This document shows, piece after piece, positions 51,617 to 59,374 of a stretch of DNA of 64,000 nucleotides. This stretch comes from Reyranella sp. (GTDB taxonomy: Bacteria > Pseudomonadota > Alphaproteobacteria > Reyranellales > Reyranellaceae): contig NZ_SCVC01000006.1 of the NCBI RefSeq assembly GCF_004297405.1, forward strand, positions 620,001 to 684,000. The letters run 5' to 3'. Both the position numbers and the translations under genes were made by a program. The stretch's first letter is position 1. Every line of letters starts with the position of its first letter. The notes under the pieces were generated by a model. It had not been told where the DNA came from. It did not search any database and saw only the letters and a program-made list of their open reading frames with translations.

Positions 51617-52183
51617 TTGCAGCTCGTTGTCCCTGCCCTGGCCTATCTCGACGAATATGCCGCCGCTCTGAAGCGCGGCTGGTCGCCCGACAATATCAAT
51701 CCCGAGGAAACGGCACGGGACGAGCTGGCACTCATTGAGGAAGGCGCTGAGGCGTTCGTCGCGCTGCTCGACGATCGCGAGGCCAAGGCCGGACCGATCG
51801 CCTTACCGGACGGTACGTTCGTCGCCAGGCTTCCGGGCTATCGGCGCTGGATGTGGGACGGCGGCTTCTGCGGCTCGATCAGTTTCCGCTGGCAGCCCGG
51901 GACGCCTGACCTCCCCGCGCATTGTCTCGGCCATATCGGCTATGCCGTTCCGGCCTGGAAGCGCCGTCACGGTTACGCCACCAAAGCACTCGGAATGCTA
52001 CTGCCGGAGGTCGCCAAGGAAGGTCTGCCGTATGTCGAGTTGACGACGGATCCGGACAATCTGCCGTCGCAACGGGTCATCACGGCCAATGGCGGCCACC
52101 TGGTGAAACGCTTCACAAAGATCGCGGCCTATGGCGACAACGTCGAGGCGCTGCTGTTCCGGATCCCGTTAACGGCCACCTGA
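51617..52183 (+). CDS. GNAT family N-acetyltransferase
   Basis: About 188 residues. The core LGHIGYAVPAWKRRHGYATKALGMLLPEV (about 105-133) is the acetyl-CoA loop motif (R-x-x-G-x-A) of GNAT proteins, and the N-terminus LVVPALAYLDEYAAALKRGWSPDN matches a recognised subgroup whose start I use: TTG at 51617 with AAGGAAAG before it. An ATG at 51581 is in frame but has poor support. Divergent from the HAD gene. Target unknown. Confidence 0.82.
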   Translation: MQLVVPALAYLDEYAAALKRGWSPDNINPEETARDELALIEEGAEAFVALLDDREAKAGPIALPDGTFVARLPGYRRWMWDGGFCGSISFRWQPGTPDLPAHCLGHIGYAVPAWKRRHGYATKALGMLLPEVAKEGLPYVELTTDPDNLPSQRVITANGGHLVKRFTKIAAYGDNVEALLFRIPLTAT

Positions 52184-52789
52184 ACGCACGACCGTTTCGG
52201 CCATCGCCGCGAGAGCCGCGAGGCCGCGTGCCTTCAGGCCACGCGACGAATCCCGGCCGCCAATTTCACCCTCCAGCACCAACGTGATGAAGCCATGCAT
52301 CGTGGCCCAGGCGAAATCCGTCATGCGCTGACGGACCTCCCCTGAAACCTGCGTATCGGCAGATTGAAGGGCGGCATCGACGGCAGCGGCCTGCAGGCGG
52401 CGGATCTCGGCGGCTCCCTCAGCCACTTCGAGACGATTGGCCTCGCGGCTAAACATGAGCTGAAAGAGGACGGGATTGGCAGCAGCAAAGGCCATATAGC
52501 CCACCCCCAGCCCGACGAGCTGGGCGGCGGCCCCGCCATCGGCCCGTTCGGCTTCGGCGGTCATGGAGGCGCTCAGCTCCTTGAAGCCTCGCTGCGCGAG
52601 TTCTGCGAGAAGGTCGTCCATAGAGGCGAAGTGATGCGCCGGTGCAGCATGGGATACCTCCGCACGTCGAGCACATTCCCGCAGGGTGAAGCCGCGAACG
52701 CCCTTCTCCTCCAGGAGCTTGCGGCCAGACGCTACCAGCGCTTCGCGCAGGTCGCCGTGATGGTAGCCTCGGGTCTTGGGACGGTTCAT
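52169..52789 (-). CDS. TetR family transcriptional regulator
   Basis: About 206 residues. The helix-turn-helix RGFTLRECARRAEVSHAAPAHHFASMDDLLAEL (about 34-66) is of TetR type, with a YHHGDLREALVASG lead-in seen in this subgroup and a TetR_C-type ligand domain. The ATG at 52789 has GGAGG four bases upstream. The frame runs on upstream but without a ribosome site. It is divergent from a LysE exporter gene across about 114 bp, with an inverted repeat at 52799-52826 in between, so it likely controls that exporter. The effector is unknown. Confidence 0.88.
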   Translation of the reverse strand: MNRPKTRGYHHGDLREALVASGRKLLEEKGVRGFTLRECARRAEVSHAAPAHHFASMDDLLAELAQRGFKELSASMTAEAERADGGAAAQLVGLGVGYMAFAAANPVLFQLMFSREANRLEVAEGAAEIRRLQAAAVDAALQSADTQVSGEVRQRMTDFAWATMHGFITLVLEGEIGGRDSSRGLKARGLAALAAMAETVVRSGGR

Positions 52790-52798
52790 TCGGCCTCC

Positions 52799-52826
52799 GA
52801 CAAGATCGTACGCCGATAATCTTGAC
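52799..52826. promoter_or_regulatory. Inverted repeat between TetR and LysE genes, possible operator
   Basis: GACAAGAT (52799-52806) and ATCTTGAC (52819-52826) match in 7 of 8 positions as inverted arms with a 12-base centre. It lies in the divergent promoter region close to the TetR start, where an operator would be expected. Confidence 0.4.
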
Positions 52827-52903
52827 GATGGAAAGAGGCCAAATTCCGGCTGACGCCCCAATCTATACATGGCTTGATCGGCGAAATCTGTGGAGCATTG
52901 CCC

Positions 52904-53530
52904 ATGAGTTTCGAGAGTTGGGCGGCCTTTGCCGCCGCATCGAGCATCCTGCTGATCATTCCGGGACCAACCGTGCTTCTGGTCGTGTCCTACGCTCTGG
53001 GACAGGGCTGGCGAACGGCGTTTCCCATGGCGGTCGGCGTGGCCCTGGGCGACTTCACGGCCATGACGCTCTCGATGCTGGGACTGGGCGCCCTGCTCGC
53101 CACCTCGGCGACGCTGTTCACCATCCTGAAATGGGTCGGCGCTGCCTATCTCGTCTACCTGGGCATCAAGCTCTGGCGAGCCGGCGGTACGCTGGATGCC
53201 CAGCCACGGACAGATGCCGTATCGGCAGCAAAGATGCTGGGCCATGCCTGGCTGGTGACGGCGCTCAATCCCAAGAGCATCACCTTCTTCGTGGCCTTCC
53301 TACCCGCCTTCCTCGACCCGGCGGGCGACTTCCTGACCCAGATGCTGGTGTTCGAAACCACCTTCCTGGTCTTGGCCTTCGCCAATGCCTTCGGCTATGC
53401 GCTGGTCGCCTCGCGCGCACGCCGCTTTGCATCGAATCCGCGGGCGATCGGTGTCGTCAACAAGGTCGGTGGCGGCCTGCTGGTCGGCGCCGGTGTCGCC
53501 ACCGTGAGCTTCGCTGGTTCGCGCACTTAG
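52904..53530 (+). CDS. LysE family amino-acid exporter
   Basis: A 208-residue, six-helix LysE/RhtB-type exporter. The first loop has LLIIPGPTVLLVVSYALGQGWR with the conserved PGP, and NPKSITFFVAFLPAFL is the second signature region. It would export amino acids or derivatives. The ATG at 52904 has GGAG nine bases before it; the frame is open to 52874. It is divergent from a TetR regulator. Confidence 0.88.
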   Translation: MSFESWAAFAAASSILLIIPGPTVLLVVSYALGQGWRTAFPMAVGVALGDFTAMTLSMLGLGALLATSATLFTILKWVGAAYLVYLGIKLWRAGGTLDAQPRTDAVSAAKMLGHAWLVTALNPKSITFFVAFLPAFLDPAGDFLTQMLVFETTFLVLAFANAFGYALVASRARRFASNPRAIGVVNKVGGGLLVGAGVATVSFAGSRT

Positions 53531-53548
53531 TCCCTCTCTCCATCGACG

Positions 53549-54232
53549 CTACTTGCGCCGATAGAGAACCATGCCGCCGTGATGGAGAACACCGTCGACG
53601 AAATCCCCGTCGGCGGTGAAGCCGGTGTCGTCGACATAGTCGATGTGATTGCCCTTGATGGTGTAGCGCCCCTGATAGGCCTTCTCGCGCGTCCCGCGTG
53701 CTTCGACATAGCGTCCATTCGCCAACAGCTCATGGCGAATGTTGCCGTCGGCAGTCACCCACATACCGACATAGGGATGGGCAGCCATCGCCTTGCTCCT
53801 TTCTTCCAATACTTCGCTCAAAGCCTGGGCCGCCTCGATGGCGCGGGGGAAGCCCGCGGGAACTGTCGTCAGATAGACGACTTCCTTCAGCTCATCGGCA
53901 GTGACACCGTGATTGAGCGCGTAACCCGCATGGATCTTGAAAAAGGGCTTGAGCCCGAGGGCCGCAAAGGCCGCCACGGCAGCGATCTGGCGTGTGCGAT
54001 GATCGAGCCCCGGCCGCGCCCACACCTCGCCGAGCGCGTAGCCGGCAATGGCGTCGGCGAGGAACGGAAAATCACGGCGAAGACCTTCAAGCGTGGGCTG
54101 CGCCTGACCACCGTTGAGAGTCCGCACGACCGCCTCGCCCCGCGCGATGCGGTCGTCCTGAGCCACGACGGGTCCCGCGGCCATCAAGGCGCCAGCCGCG
54201 GCGCTCATGGTTTTGATTGCAAGGCTTTTCAT
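53549..54232 (-). CDS. Secreted carboxymuconolactone decarboxylase-like / Atu4866 fusion
   Basis: A 227-residue protein with a signal peptide (about 1-25), then a CMD-like helical domain with RTRQIAAVAAFAALGLKPFFKIHAGYALNHGVTADELKEVVYLTT cut in two here as a typical CMD core (about 77-122), but lacking the CxxC redox pair of AhpD. From about residue 150 it continues as an Atu4866-type beta domain, with YVGMWVTADGNIRHEL and YVDDTGFTADGDFVDGVL (named after an Agrobacterium protein). It lies 11 bp downstream of an SDR gene and is probably in its operon under the divergent AraC regulator. The joint function of the two domains is unknown. Confidence 0.85.
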   Translation of the reverse strand: MKSLAIKTMSAAAGALMAAGPVVAQDDRIARGEAVVRTLNGGQAQPTLEGLRRDFPFLADAIAGYALGEVWARPGLDHRTRQIAAVAAFAALGLKPFFKIHAGYALNHGVTADELKEVVYLTTVPAGFPRAIEAAQALSEVLEERSKAMAAHPYVGMWVTADGNIRHELLANGRYVEARGTREKAYQGRYTIKGNHIDYVDDTGFTADGDFVDGVLHHGGMVLYRRK

Positions 54233-54243
54233 GGTTATGGCTC

Positions 54244-54978
54244 CTAGTTCGGGCTGGCGGTGGGGCGGACGATGATCTCGCTGACATCGACGTCGGCCGG
54301 TTGCTCGATCGCATAGGCAATGGCCCGCGCGATGGCGTCTGGCCCGATCGCAATCTGCCGGTAGGTCGCCATTGCCTGCGCTGCGCCGGCATCGGTGATC
54401 GTGTTTGCGAGCTCACTCTCGACCACTCCCGGCGACACGACAGTGACGCGGAGGTCGGTATTCTCCTGCCGCAGCCCATCCGAGATTGCCCACACTGCAT
54501 ACTTCGTGGCGCAATAGACCGCTGCCGTTGGCACCACGATGTGGGCTCCGATCGAGGCGACGTTGATGATCTGGCCGCTGCCCTGCGCCTTCATGCCGGG
54601 CAACACGGCGGCGATGCCGTTCAGGACGCCGCGAATGTTCACGTCGATCATTCGGTCCCATTCGTCGACCTTGAGCGCGCTGAGGGGCGACAGCGGCATC
54701 AGGCCGGCATTGTTGATCAGCACGTCGACCCGCCCGAACTCGGCGACGGCATGGGCGGCAAAGGCTTTCATCTCCTCGCGATCGGTGACATCGAGTGGCC
54801 GAAAGCGCGCTTCACCGCCCGCGGCCGAGATGGCTGCAGCCAGCGCTTCCAACCGATCCGTGCGGCGCGCGCCCATCACGACGCGAGCGCCGCGGGCCGC
54901 GAGCAGCCTGGCCGTCGCCTCGCCGATACCGCTGCTGGCGCCCGTAATAGCGACAACTTTACCTTCGATGTTGGACAC
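54244..54978 (-). CDS. Short-chain dehydrogenase/reductase
   Basis: A 244-residue classical SDR. It starts at a GTG with GGAGGG four bases upstream. Motifs: TGASSGIGEATARLLA (about 11-26), INNAGL, catalytic Ser in NVASIGAH, and YCATKYAVW (Tyr about 153, Lys about 157). The C-terminus DVDVSEIIVRPT fits NADP-dependent oxidoreductases of the YdfG-like group. It is divergent from an AraC regulator and followed by the CMD/Atu4866 gene, so the pair is likely AraC-controlled. Confidence 0.9.
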   Translation of the reverse strand: MSNIEGKVVAITGASSGIGEATARLLAARGARVVMGARRTDRLEALAAAISAAGGEARFRPLDVTDREEMKAFAAHAVAEFGRVDVLINNAGLMPLSPLSALKVDEWDRMIDVNIRGVLNGIAAVLPGMKAQGSGQIINVASIGAHIVVPTAAVYCATKYAVWAISDGLRQENTDLRVTVVSPGVVESELANTITDAGAAQAMATYRQIAIGPDAIARAIAYAIEQPADVDVSEIIVRPTASPN

Positions 54979-55110
54979 CGATCCCTCCAAGAAATCGCCG
55001 GCAAACCACGGCCGGCCATGGCGGGAAGATGGGAGATCGACGGTCGATACAGGTAGACCGGAACTCCCGGCTTCTTGCACAATCCTCCAGATCGAAAGGA
55101 TCGGCTCGGG

Positions 55111-56034
55111 ATGACGGAGACCAGGCAATCCAGTGCGGTGGTCCACGAACTCGCCACCCTCATCGACGGCAGTGTCTCAGAGGATGGCGTTCATCCCACC
55201 GCAATTCCGCGCGTCTCGCTTATACGTTCATCGCAGCCCACCGAGCCACTGCATGTCGTTCATCAGCCAGCGGTCTGCTTCGTGGCGCAGGGGCGCAAGC
55301 AGGTGATGGTGGGCGATGCCATCCACGTCTACGACGCCGCCAAATACCTCGTCGTCTCGGTTGAGGTGCCGATCGTCGGCCAGATTCTCGAAGCCCGTCC
55401 GAGCCGACCCTACCTCTGTCTGCGCCTCGACCTCGATCCAGTCGCCATCGGCGCCCTGATGCTCGATGCCGGCGTCGCACCTGCCCGTGACAGCGCCCCG
55501 GTATCGGCGCTGTCGCTCAGCCCCCTCTCCGCGGAGCTGCTGGATGCAGTGGTCCGCCTGATCAGGCTGCTGGGGGTCCCACAGGAAATCCCGATCATGG
55601 CGCCGCTGATCGAGCGCGAGATCCTTTACCGGCTCCTGCTGGGCGATCAGATCTCCCATCTTCGGCAGATCGCCCTGACCGAAAGCCGCATGCAGCAGGT
55701 CAGCCGGGCGATTTCCTGGATCAAGGAGAACTTCCGCGAGCCCTTCAGCGTCGATGCCGTCGCGGGAGAGGCGCGGATGAGCCCCTCCGCATTCCATCAG
55801 CATTTCAAGGCCGTGACGTCGATGAGCCCGTTGCAGTACCAGAAGCAGCTCAGGCTTCAGGAGGCGCGACGTCTGATCCTGACGCAGACTCTCGACGCCG
55901 CGGCGTCCGGACATGCCGTCGGCTATGACAGCCCCTCGCAGTTCAGTCGCGAGTACAAGCGGCTGTTCGGAGCGCCCCCGGCCCGCGACGCGGCGAAGCT
56001 GCGGAGTTCGCCGCGTTGGATGCAGATGCTCTAA
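55111..56034 (+). CDS. AraC family transcriptional regulator
   Basis: A 307-residue protein with an N-terminal cupin-type sensor domain (AraC_N) beginning HVVHQPAVCFVAQGRKQVMVGD and two C-terminal helix-turn-helix units: FSVDAVAGEARMSPSAFHQHFKAVTS and AAASGHAVGYDSPSQFSREYKRLFG (about 217-287). The ATG at 55111 is used; the frame opens at 55075. It is divergent from the SDR-CMD pair and lies where an activator of those genes would. Similar regulators respond to aldehydes or aromatic compounds; the effector is unknown. Confidence 0.9.
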   Translation: MTETRQSSAVVHELATLIDGSVSEDGVHPTAIPRVSLIRSSQPTEPLHVVHQPAVCFVAQGRKQVMVGDAIHVYDAAKYLVVSVEVPIVGQILEARPSRPYLCLRLDLDPVAIGALMLDAGVAPARDSAPVSALSLSPLSAELLDAVVRLIRLLGVPQEIPIMAPLIEREILYRLLLGDQISHLRQIALTESRMQQVSRAISWIKENFREPFSVDAVAGEARMSPSAFHQHFKAVTSMSPLQYQKQLRLQEARRLILTQTLDAAASGHAVGYDSPSQFSREYKRLFGAPPARDAAKLRSSPRWMQML

Positions 56035-56037
56035 GGA

Positions 56038-56454
56038 TTAGCGCTCGGGTTCGCTGACGAACGCCACCTTCGACAGGCCGCCCTTGGAGGCATCGGCCAA
56101 GGTCTGGGCAACGTAGCGATACGGGACGGTCTGATCGGCCCTCAGATAAACCTCGGGCTGCGGCCGCTTCTGACCGGCCTCGATGAAGCGTGCGATTGCG
56201 TCCTCGCGCGTCAGCCGCTCGCCGTTCCAGAACAATCCACCCTGAGCATCGATGGCGAACTCGATCTTCTCCGGCTTCTGGAGTTCGGCGTTCGCTGTCG
56301 CACGTGGCAGGTCCAGCTTCACGACATTGGTGAGAAGCGGCGCCGTCACAATGAAGATCACCAGCAGCACCAGCACAACGTCGATCAACGGCACCATGTT
56401 GATCTCAGCCATGGGCTGAGAGGACGATTTACGTTCGAAGCTTCCGAAAGCCAT
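56038..56454 (-). CDS. exbD: ExbD/TolR biopolymer transport protein
   Basis: A 138-residue inner-membrane protein. The N-terminus AEINMVPLIDVVLVLLVIFIVTAPLL (about 16-41) contains the ExbD/TolR helix with the essential Asp (in LIDVV). The periplasmic part is short and ends SKVAFVSEPER. It couples the proton gradient to TonB. ExbB ends 12 bp upstream with GGAGG in between. It is the last gene of the receptor-PiuC-PepSY-TonB-ExbB-ExbD operon. Confidence 0.93.
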   Translation of the reverse strand: MAFGSFERKSSSQPMAEINMVPLIDVVLVLLVIFIVTAPLLTNVVKLDLPRATANAELQKPEKIEFAIDAQGGLFWNGERLTREDAIARFIEAGQKRPQPEVYLRADQTVPYRYVAQTLADASKGGLSKVAFVSEPER

Positions 56455-56466
56455 GGTCGCCTCCGC

Positions 56467-57201
56467 CTAGTTCACAGCCGCGAGCGGCGTACCGGTCGTT
56501 CGGGCACGACCGGCCTGCAGGGCGCGGCCCATCGACAGGAAGGTCAGCAGCTCGAAGGCGAAGGCATCGAGCTTGGCCGTCAGCACGCGATTGGAGCGGG
56601 TGAGCCAGTTGTAGCCCATGACCGCCGGCAACGCGACGGCAAGGCCAATGCCAGTCATGATCAGCGCCTCGCCGACCGGGCCCGCGACCTTGTCGAGCAT
56701 GCCCGAGCCGCTCATGCCGATGGCGACCAGCGCGTGATAGACGCCCCACACCGTGCCGAACAGGCCGACGAACGGCGCCGTGGCACCGATCGTAGCGAGC
56801 ATGGTCAGGCCGTTCTCGAGTGCCGTGGTCTCCTCGTCGAGCACCTTCTTGATGGTGCGCGTCAGGAACTCCTGTTCGCTGCCCGCCTCCTCTAGCTTAG
56901 CAGCGCCGAACTTGGCGTGATGCGCTTGAGCATGCAGCGAGTGCGCCGTCAGGTGACCAAACGGCTCGCGCACGCCATGAACCGTCAGTTCGTTCTGTAC
57001 GGCCTCGAGCGAGGTGGCGCTCCAGAAGAAGGTGAGGAATTTCCTGCTGCGCCCCTGGCGCACGACCTGGCTGATCCCCTTGTAGATGATCAGATACCAG
57101 GAGATTGCGGACATCACCACGAGTACGCCCAGCAGGACCTTCGCGACGATATCCGCCTGCGCGATGAAATGGCCGAAGCCCAAACTCGATGCATCGCCCA
57201 T
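56467..57201 (-). CDS. exbB: ExbB/MotA/TolQ-type proton channel protein
   Basis: A 244-residue inner-membrane protein with three membrane helices. The first is IVAKVLLGVLVVMSAISWYLIIYKGI (about 15-40); the others include TMLATIGATAPFVGLFGTVWGVYHALVAIG and AGPVGEALIMTGIGLAVALPAVMGYN, classic ExbB/TolQ segments with Pro and Thr on the proton path. ATG at 57201 has GGAGA upstream. It lies 11 bp after tonB and before exbD. Confidence 0.93.
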   Translation of the reverse strand: MGDASSLGFGHFIAQADIVAKVLLGVLVVMSAISWYLIIYKGISQVVRQGRSRKFLTFFWSATSLEAVQNELTVHGVREPFGHLTAHSLHAQAHHAKFGAAKLEEAGSEQEFLTRTIKKVLDEETTALENGLTMLATIGATAPFVGLFGTVWGVYHALVAIGMSGSGMLDKVAGPVGEALIMTGIGLAVALPAVMGYNWLTRSNRVLTAKLDAFAFELLTFLSMGRALQAGRARTTGTPLAAVN

Positions 57202-57212
57202 GAGATACTCTC

Positions 57213-57971
57213 CTACTGCAACACGAATCTGATCGGAACGAGAACCCATACGGCCTGCGCCAGCCCGCCTTCTGAATAGGGGCGGAACTGCGCGGCGCGT
57301 ACGGCGCTGATGGCTGCCTCGTCGAGGGCCGAATGACCGGACGACGATTGCAACGAAACCTGGCTCGGCCGGCCGGTGATATCGACCAGTACGCGGACCG
57401 TGGCCGTCCCCTGCTCGCCCGCACGACGCGAGCGCGCCGGATAGACCGGATTGGGCGGCACGAGATAACCGAGCTGCGAAGCCTGGACGGTACGCGGCGC
57501 AGCGGGCGCCTTCGGGGCGGCCTGCTGCGGCGTCGTGTCGACAGGCGCCTTTGGCTGGGGCGGCCGTTGCACCGGTTTGGGCGGCGGCGGCTTGGGCTTC
57601 TCGGGAGGCTTCGGCGGCTCGGGCGGCTTTGCCTCGACCGGAAACTCAGGTGGCGGCAGGTCGGGCGGCGGCGGCTCGATCGCCGTCGCCAGCTCCGGTA
57701 TCGGGATTTCGGGCGGCGGTGGCTCTTCGGCCAGCGGGATGTCCAGTGGTGCGGGCTCGGCTGCGGGCACCATGCGCACTTCCATGGGTGCAATATCCCC
57801 CACGATCAGTTTGACCGGCTCGACCTGGGTCAACGCCCAGCCGCCGCCAACATGGAAGAAGACGACGAAGGCCAACAGGCCGCCACGCGCCCAGGGCGAC
57901 AGCGGCTCGCGCGAAGGCCCAGGCTGGCCGCCAGCCAATGGAGGAATCGAGGGTGTGGGCAATGCAGTCAT
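57213..57971 (-). CDS. tonB: TonB energy-transducing protein
   Basis: A 252-residue protein with an N-terminal membrane helix GLLAFVVFFHVGGGWAL (about 32-48), a long Pro/Lys/Glu-rich spacer (about 72-155) that spans the periplasm, and a C-terminal TonB domain with NPVYPARSRRAGEQGTATVRVLVDITG and AAISAVRAAQFRPY. It carries energy from ExbB/ExbD to the TonB-dependent receptor. ATG at 57971, 8 bp after the PepSY gene. It is probably dedicated to the receptor in this operon. Confidence 0.92.
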   Translation of the reverse strand: MTALPTPSIPPLAGGQPGPSREPLSPWARGGLLAFVVFFHVGGGWALTQVEPVKLIVGDIAPMEVRMVPAAEPAPLDIPLAEEPPPPEIPIPELATAIEPPPPDLPPPEFPVEAKPPEPPKPPEKPKPPPPKPVQRPPQPKAPVDTTPQQAAPKAPAAPRTVQASQLGYLVPPNPVYPARSRRAGEQGTATVRVLVDITGRPSQVSLQSSSGHSALDEAAISAVRAAQFRPYSEGGLAQAVWVLVPIRFVLQ

Positions 57972-57979
57972 GACATGCC

Positions 57980-58672
57980 CTAGAGCTGCAGTGGGCCGAC
58001 GGCGAGCACCACCGTGACGACAACGGCCACACCGAAGATCGCAATCCCGACTGTCCGGCGGCGATGCGTCTCCCACCACAGGATGGCGCCGCTGATCGAC
58101 AGGAAGATCATGCTGCCGGCCAACGTGTCGATCAGCAGGATCCAGGGCACGGGCATGGTCGTGCCCTTGTGCAGATTGGTGAGCGTGGCGACGACGCCGT
58201 TATCCGTCGTGCGCACGCTCGCGGACTTGTTGCCGACCCAGTACTCGACCTGCACAACCTTGTTGGGCCCGCCGAAGTTCAGCGTCCAGCGCTCGGGCTG
58301 CATCGGCGGCCGCGTCTCACCGCCCTGCCCCGATCCCCGCTCGGCCCACGGCACCGGGCGGGCGCGTTCGACGCGCGTACTGTTGGCCGGCCGATCGAGC
58401 TTGAGCGTTTTCTGGAGCCACGAATTCAGAGCGTCGATCGTCTCCGGACGCGGATCGGGCAGCGCGAGCAAGCTGTGAATCTGCTGCTGATCGGGAAGCG
58501 GCATCTTCAGGGTGGCGCGATGGTTCAGCCAGATGCCGCTGAAGCCGAACATGAGCCCGAGCAGTGCACCCCACAGGCCGAACCAGCCGTGCGTACGCCT
58601 GACCCAGCGTACGAAGGTCAGCCGGCGATTGACTTTGTTGCTTCCCAGGGCAGTAGCGGCGGCGGTGCCCAT
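57980..58672 (-). CDS. PepSY-associated membrane protein
   Basis: A 230-residue protein with an N-terminal helix FGLWGALLGLMFGFSGIWLNHRATL (about 38-62), a periplasmic PepSY-like domain of about 110 residues, and C-terminal helices ending LLIDTLAGSMIFLSISGAILWWETHRRR and a last hydrophobic segment. This is the PepSY_TM layout found beside TonB-dependent siderophore receptors, where members (PiuB-like) may reduce or release ferric iron. ATG at 58672 has GGAG nine bases upstream and overlaps the PiuC stop (TGATG). Confidence 0.83.
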   Translation of the reverse strand: MGTAAATALGSNKVNRRLTFVRWVRRTHGWFGLWGALLGLMFGFSGIWLNHRATLKMPLPDQQQIHSLLALPDPRPETIDALNSWLQKTLKLDRPANSTRVERARPVPWAERGSGQGGETRPPMQPERWTLNFGGPNKVVQVEYWVGNKSASVRTTDNGVVATLTNLHKGTTMPVPWILLIDTLAGSMIFLSISGAILWWETHRRRTVGIAIFGVAVVVTVVLAVGPLQL

Positions 58673-59355
58673 CAGGTCTCGCTCCATTGCCTGACTAGAT
58701 TGTGATAGCAGCCGATCAATGATCGTCGCGCGATCTCGTCGGCCTCGGTCTGGTTGAGACGCTGGATGGCGTTGTCCATGTCGTGGAGCAGAGCGCGCTG
58801 GCTGTCCTCGCGGATCAGACTCTGCACCCAGAAGAAGCAGGCCGTACGAGTCCCTCGCGTGATCGGCGCGACCTGGTGCAGGCTGGTCGCCGGATAGACG
58901 ACCATGTCGCCGGCGCCGAGCTTGATGCTGTGGCGGCCGAACGTGTCCTCGATCTGCAGCTCACCGCCGTCATAATCGTCGGGATTGGTGAGGAAGAGCG
59001 TCGCCGACACGTCCGTACGCAGCTTGGCCCCGGTCTGCGGGTTGATGCGCACGCTGCCGTCGACATGCGCCCCGAACTTCATGCCCTCGCCGTAGCGGTT
59101 GAACATCGGCGGATAGATGGCGTTCGGCAGCACGGCGCTGATGAACGTCGGATGACGTTCGAGCGCCGAGACGACGATGTGCTGGCAGGCCAGCGATACG
59201 TCGGAGAGCTCGTCGATCTGCTGGTTGAACTTTACCGGTGCGCCCTGGTAGCCCGCGGTGACGCGCCCATCCACCCACGAATTGGCACGGTCCAGCCGCT
59301 CGCGCAGACTGACGATCTGCGCGGCGTCGAGCACATTGGGAATGCAGACCAGCAT
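58672..59355 (-). CDS. Fe(II)-dependent PKHD-type hydroxylase (PiuC/YbiX-like)
   Basis: A 227-residue 2-oxoglutarate/Fe(II) oxygenase of the PKHD-type family. The iron ligands are His97 and Asp99 in GAHVDGS and His160 in TSLHQVAP, and an Arg in RGTRTACFFWVQSLI follows. Start LVCIPNVLDAAQI is the family N-terminus. It shares a transcript with the TonB-dependent receptor (stop 19 bp upstream) and the PepSY protein. PiuC-like genes beside iron receptors are a known arrangement; the substrate has not been shown. Confidence 0.92.
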   Translation of the reverse strand: MLVCIPNVLDAAQIVSLRERLDRANSWVDGRVTAGYQGAPVKFNQQIDELSDVSLACQHIVVSALERHPTFISAVLPNAIYPPMFNRYGEGMKFGAHVDGSVRINPQTGAKLRTDVSATLFLTNPDDYDGGELQIEDTFGRHSIKLGAGDMVVYPATSLHQVAPITRGTRTACFFWVQSLIREDSQRALLHDMDNAIQRLNQTEADEIARRSLIGCYHNLVRQWSET

Positions 59356-59374
59356 GATCGAGCGGTCGCCTCCC

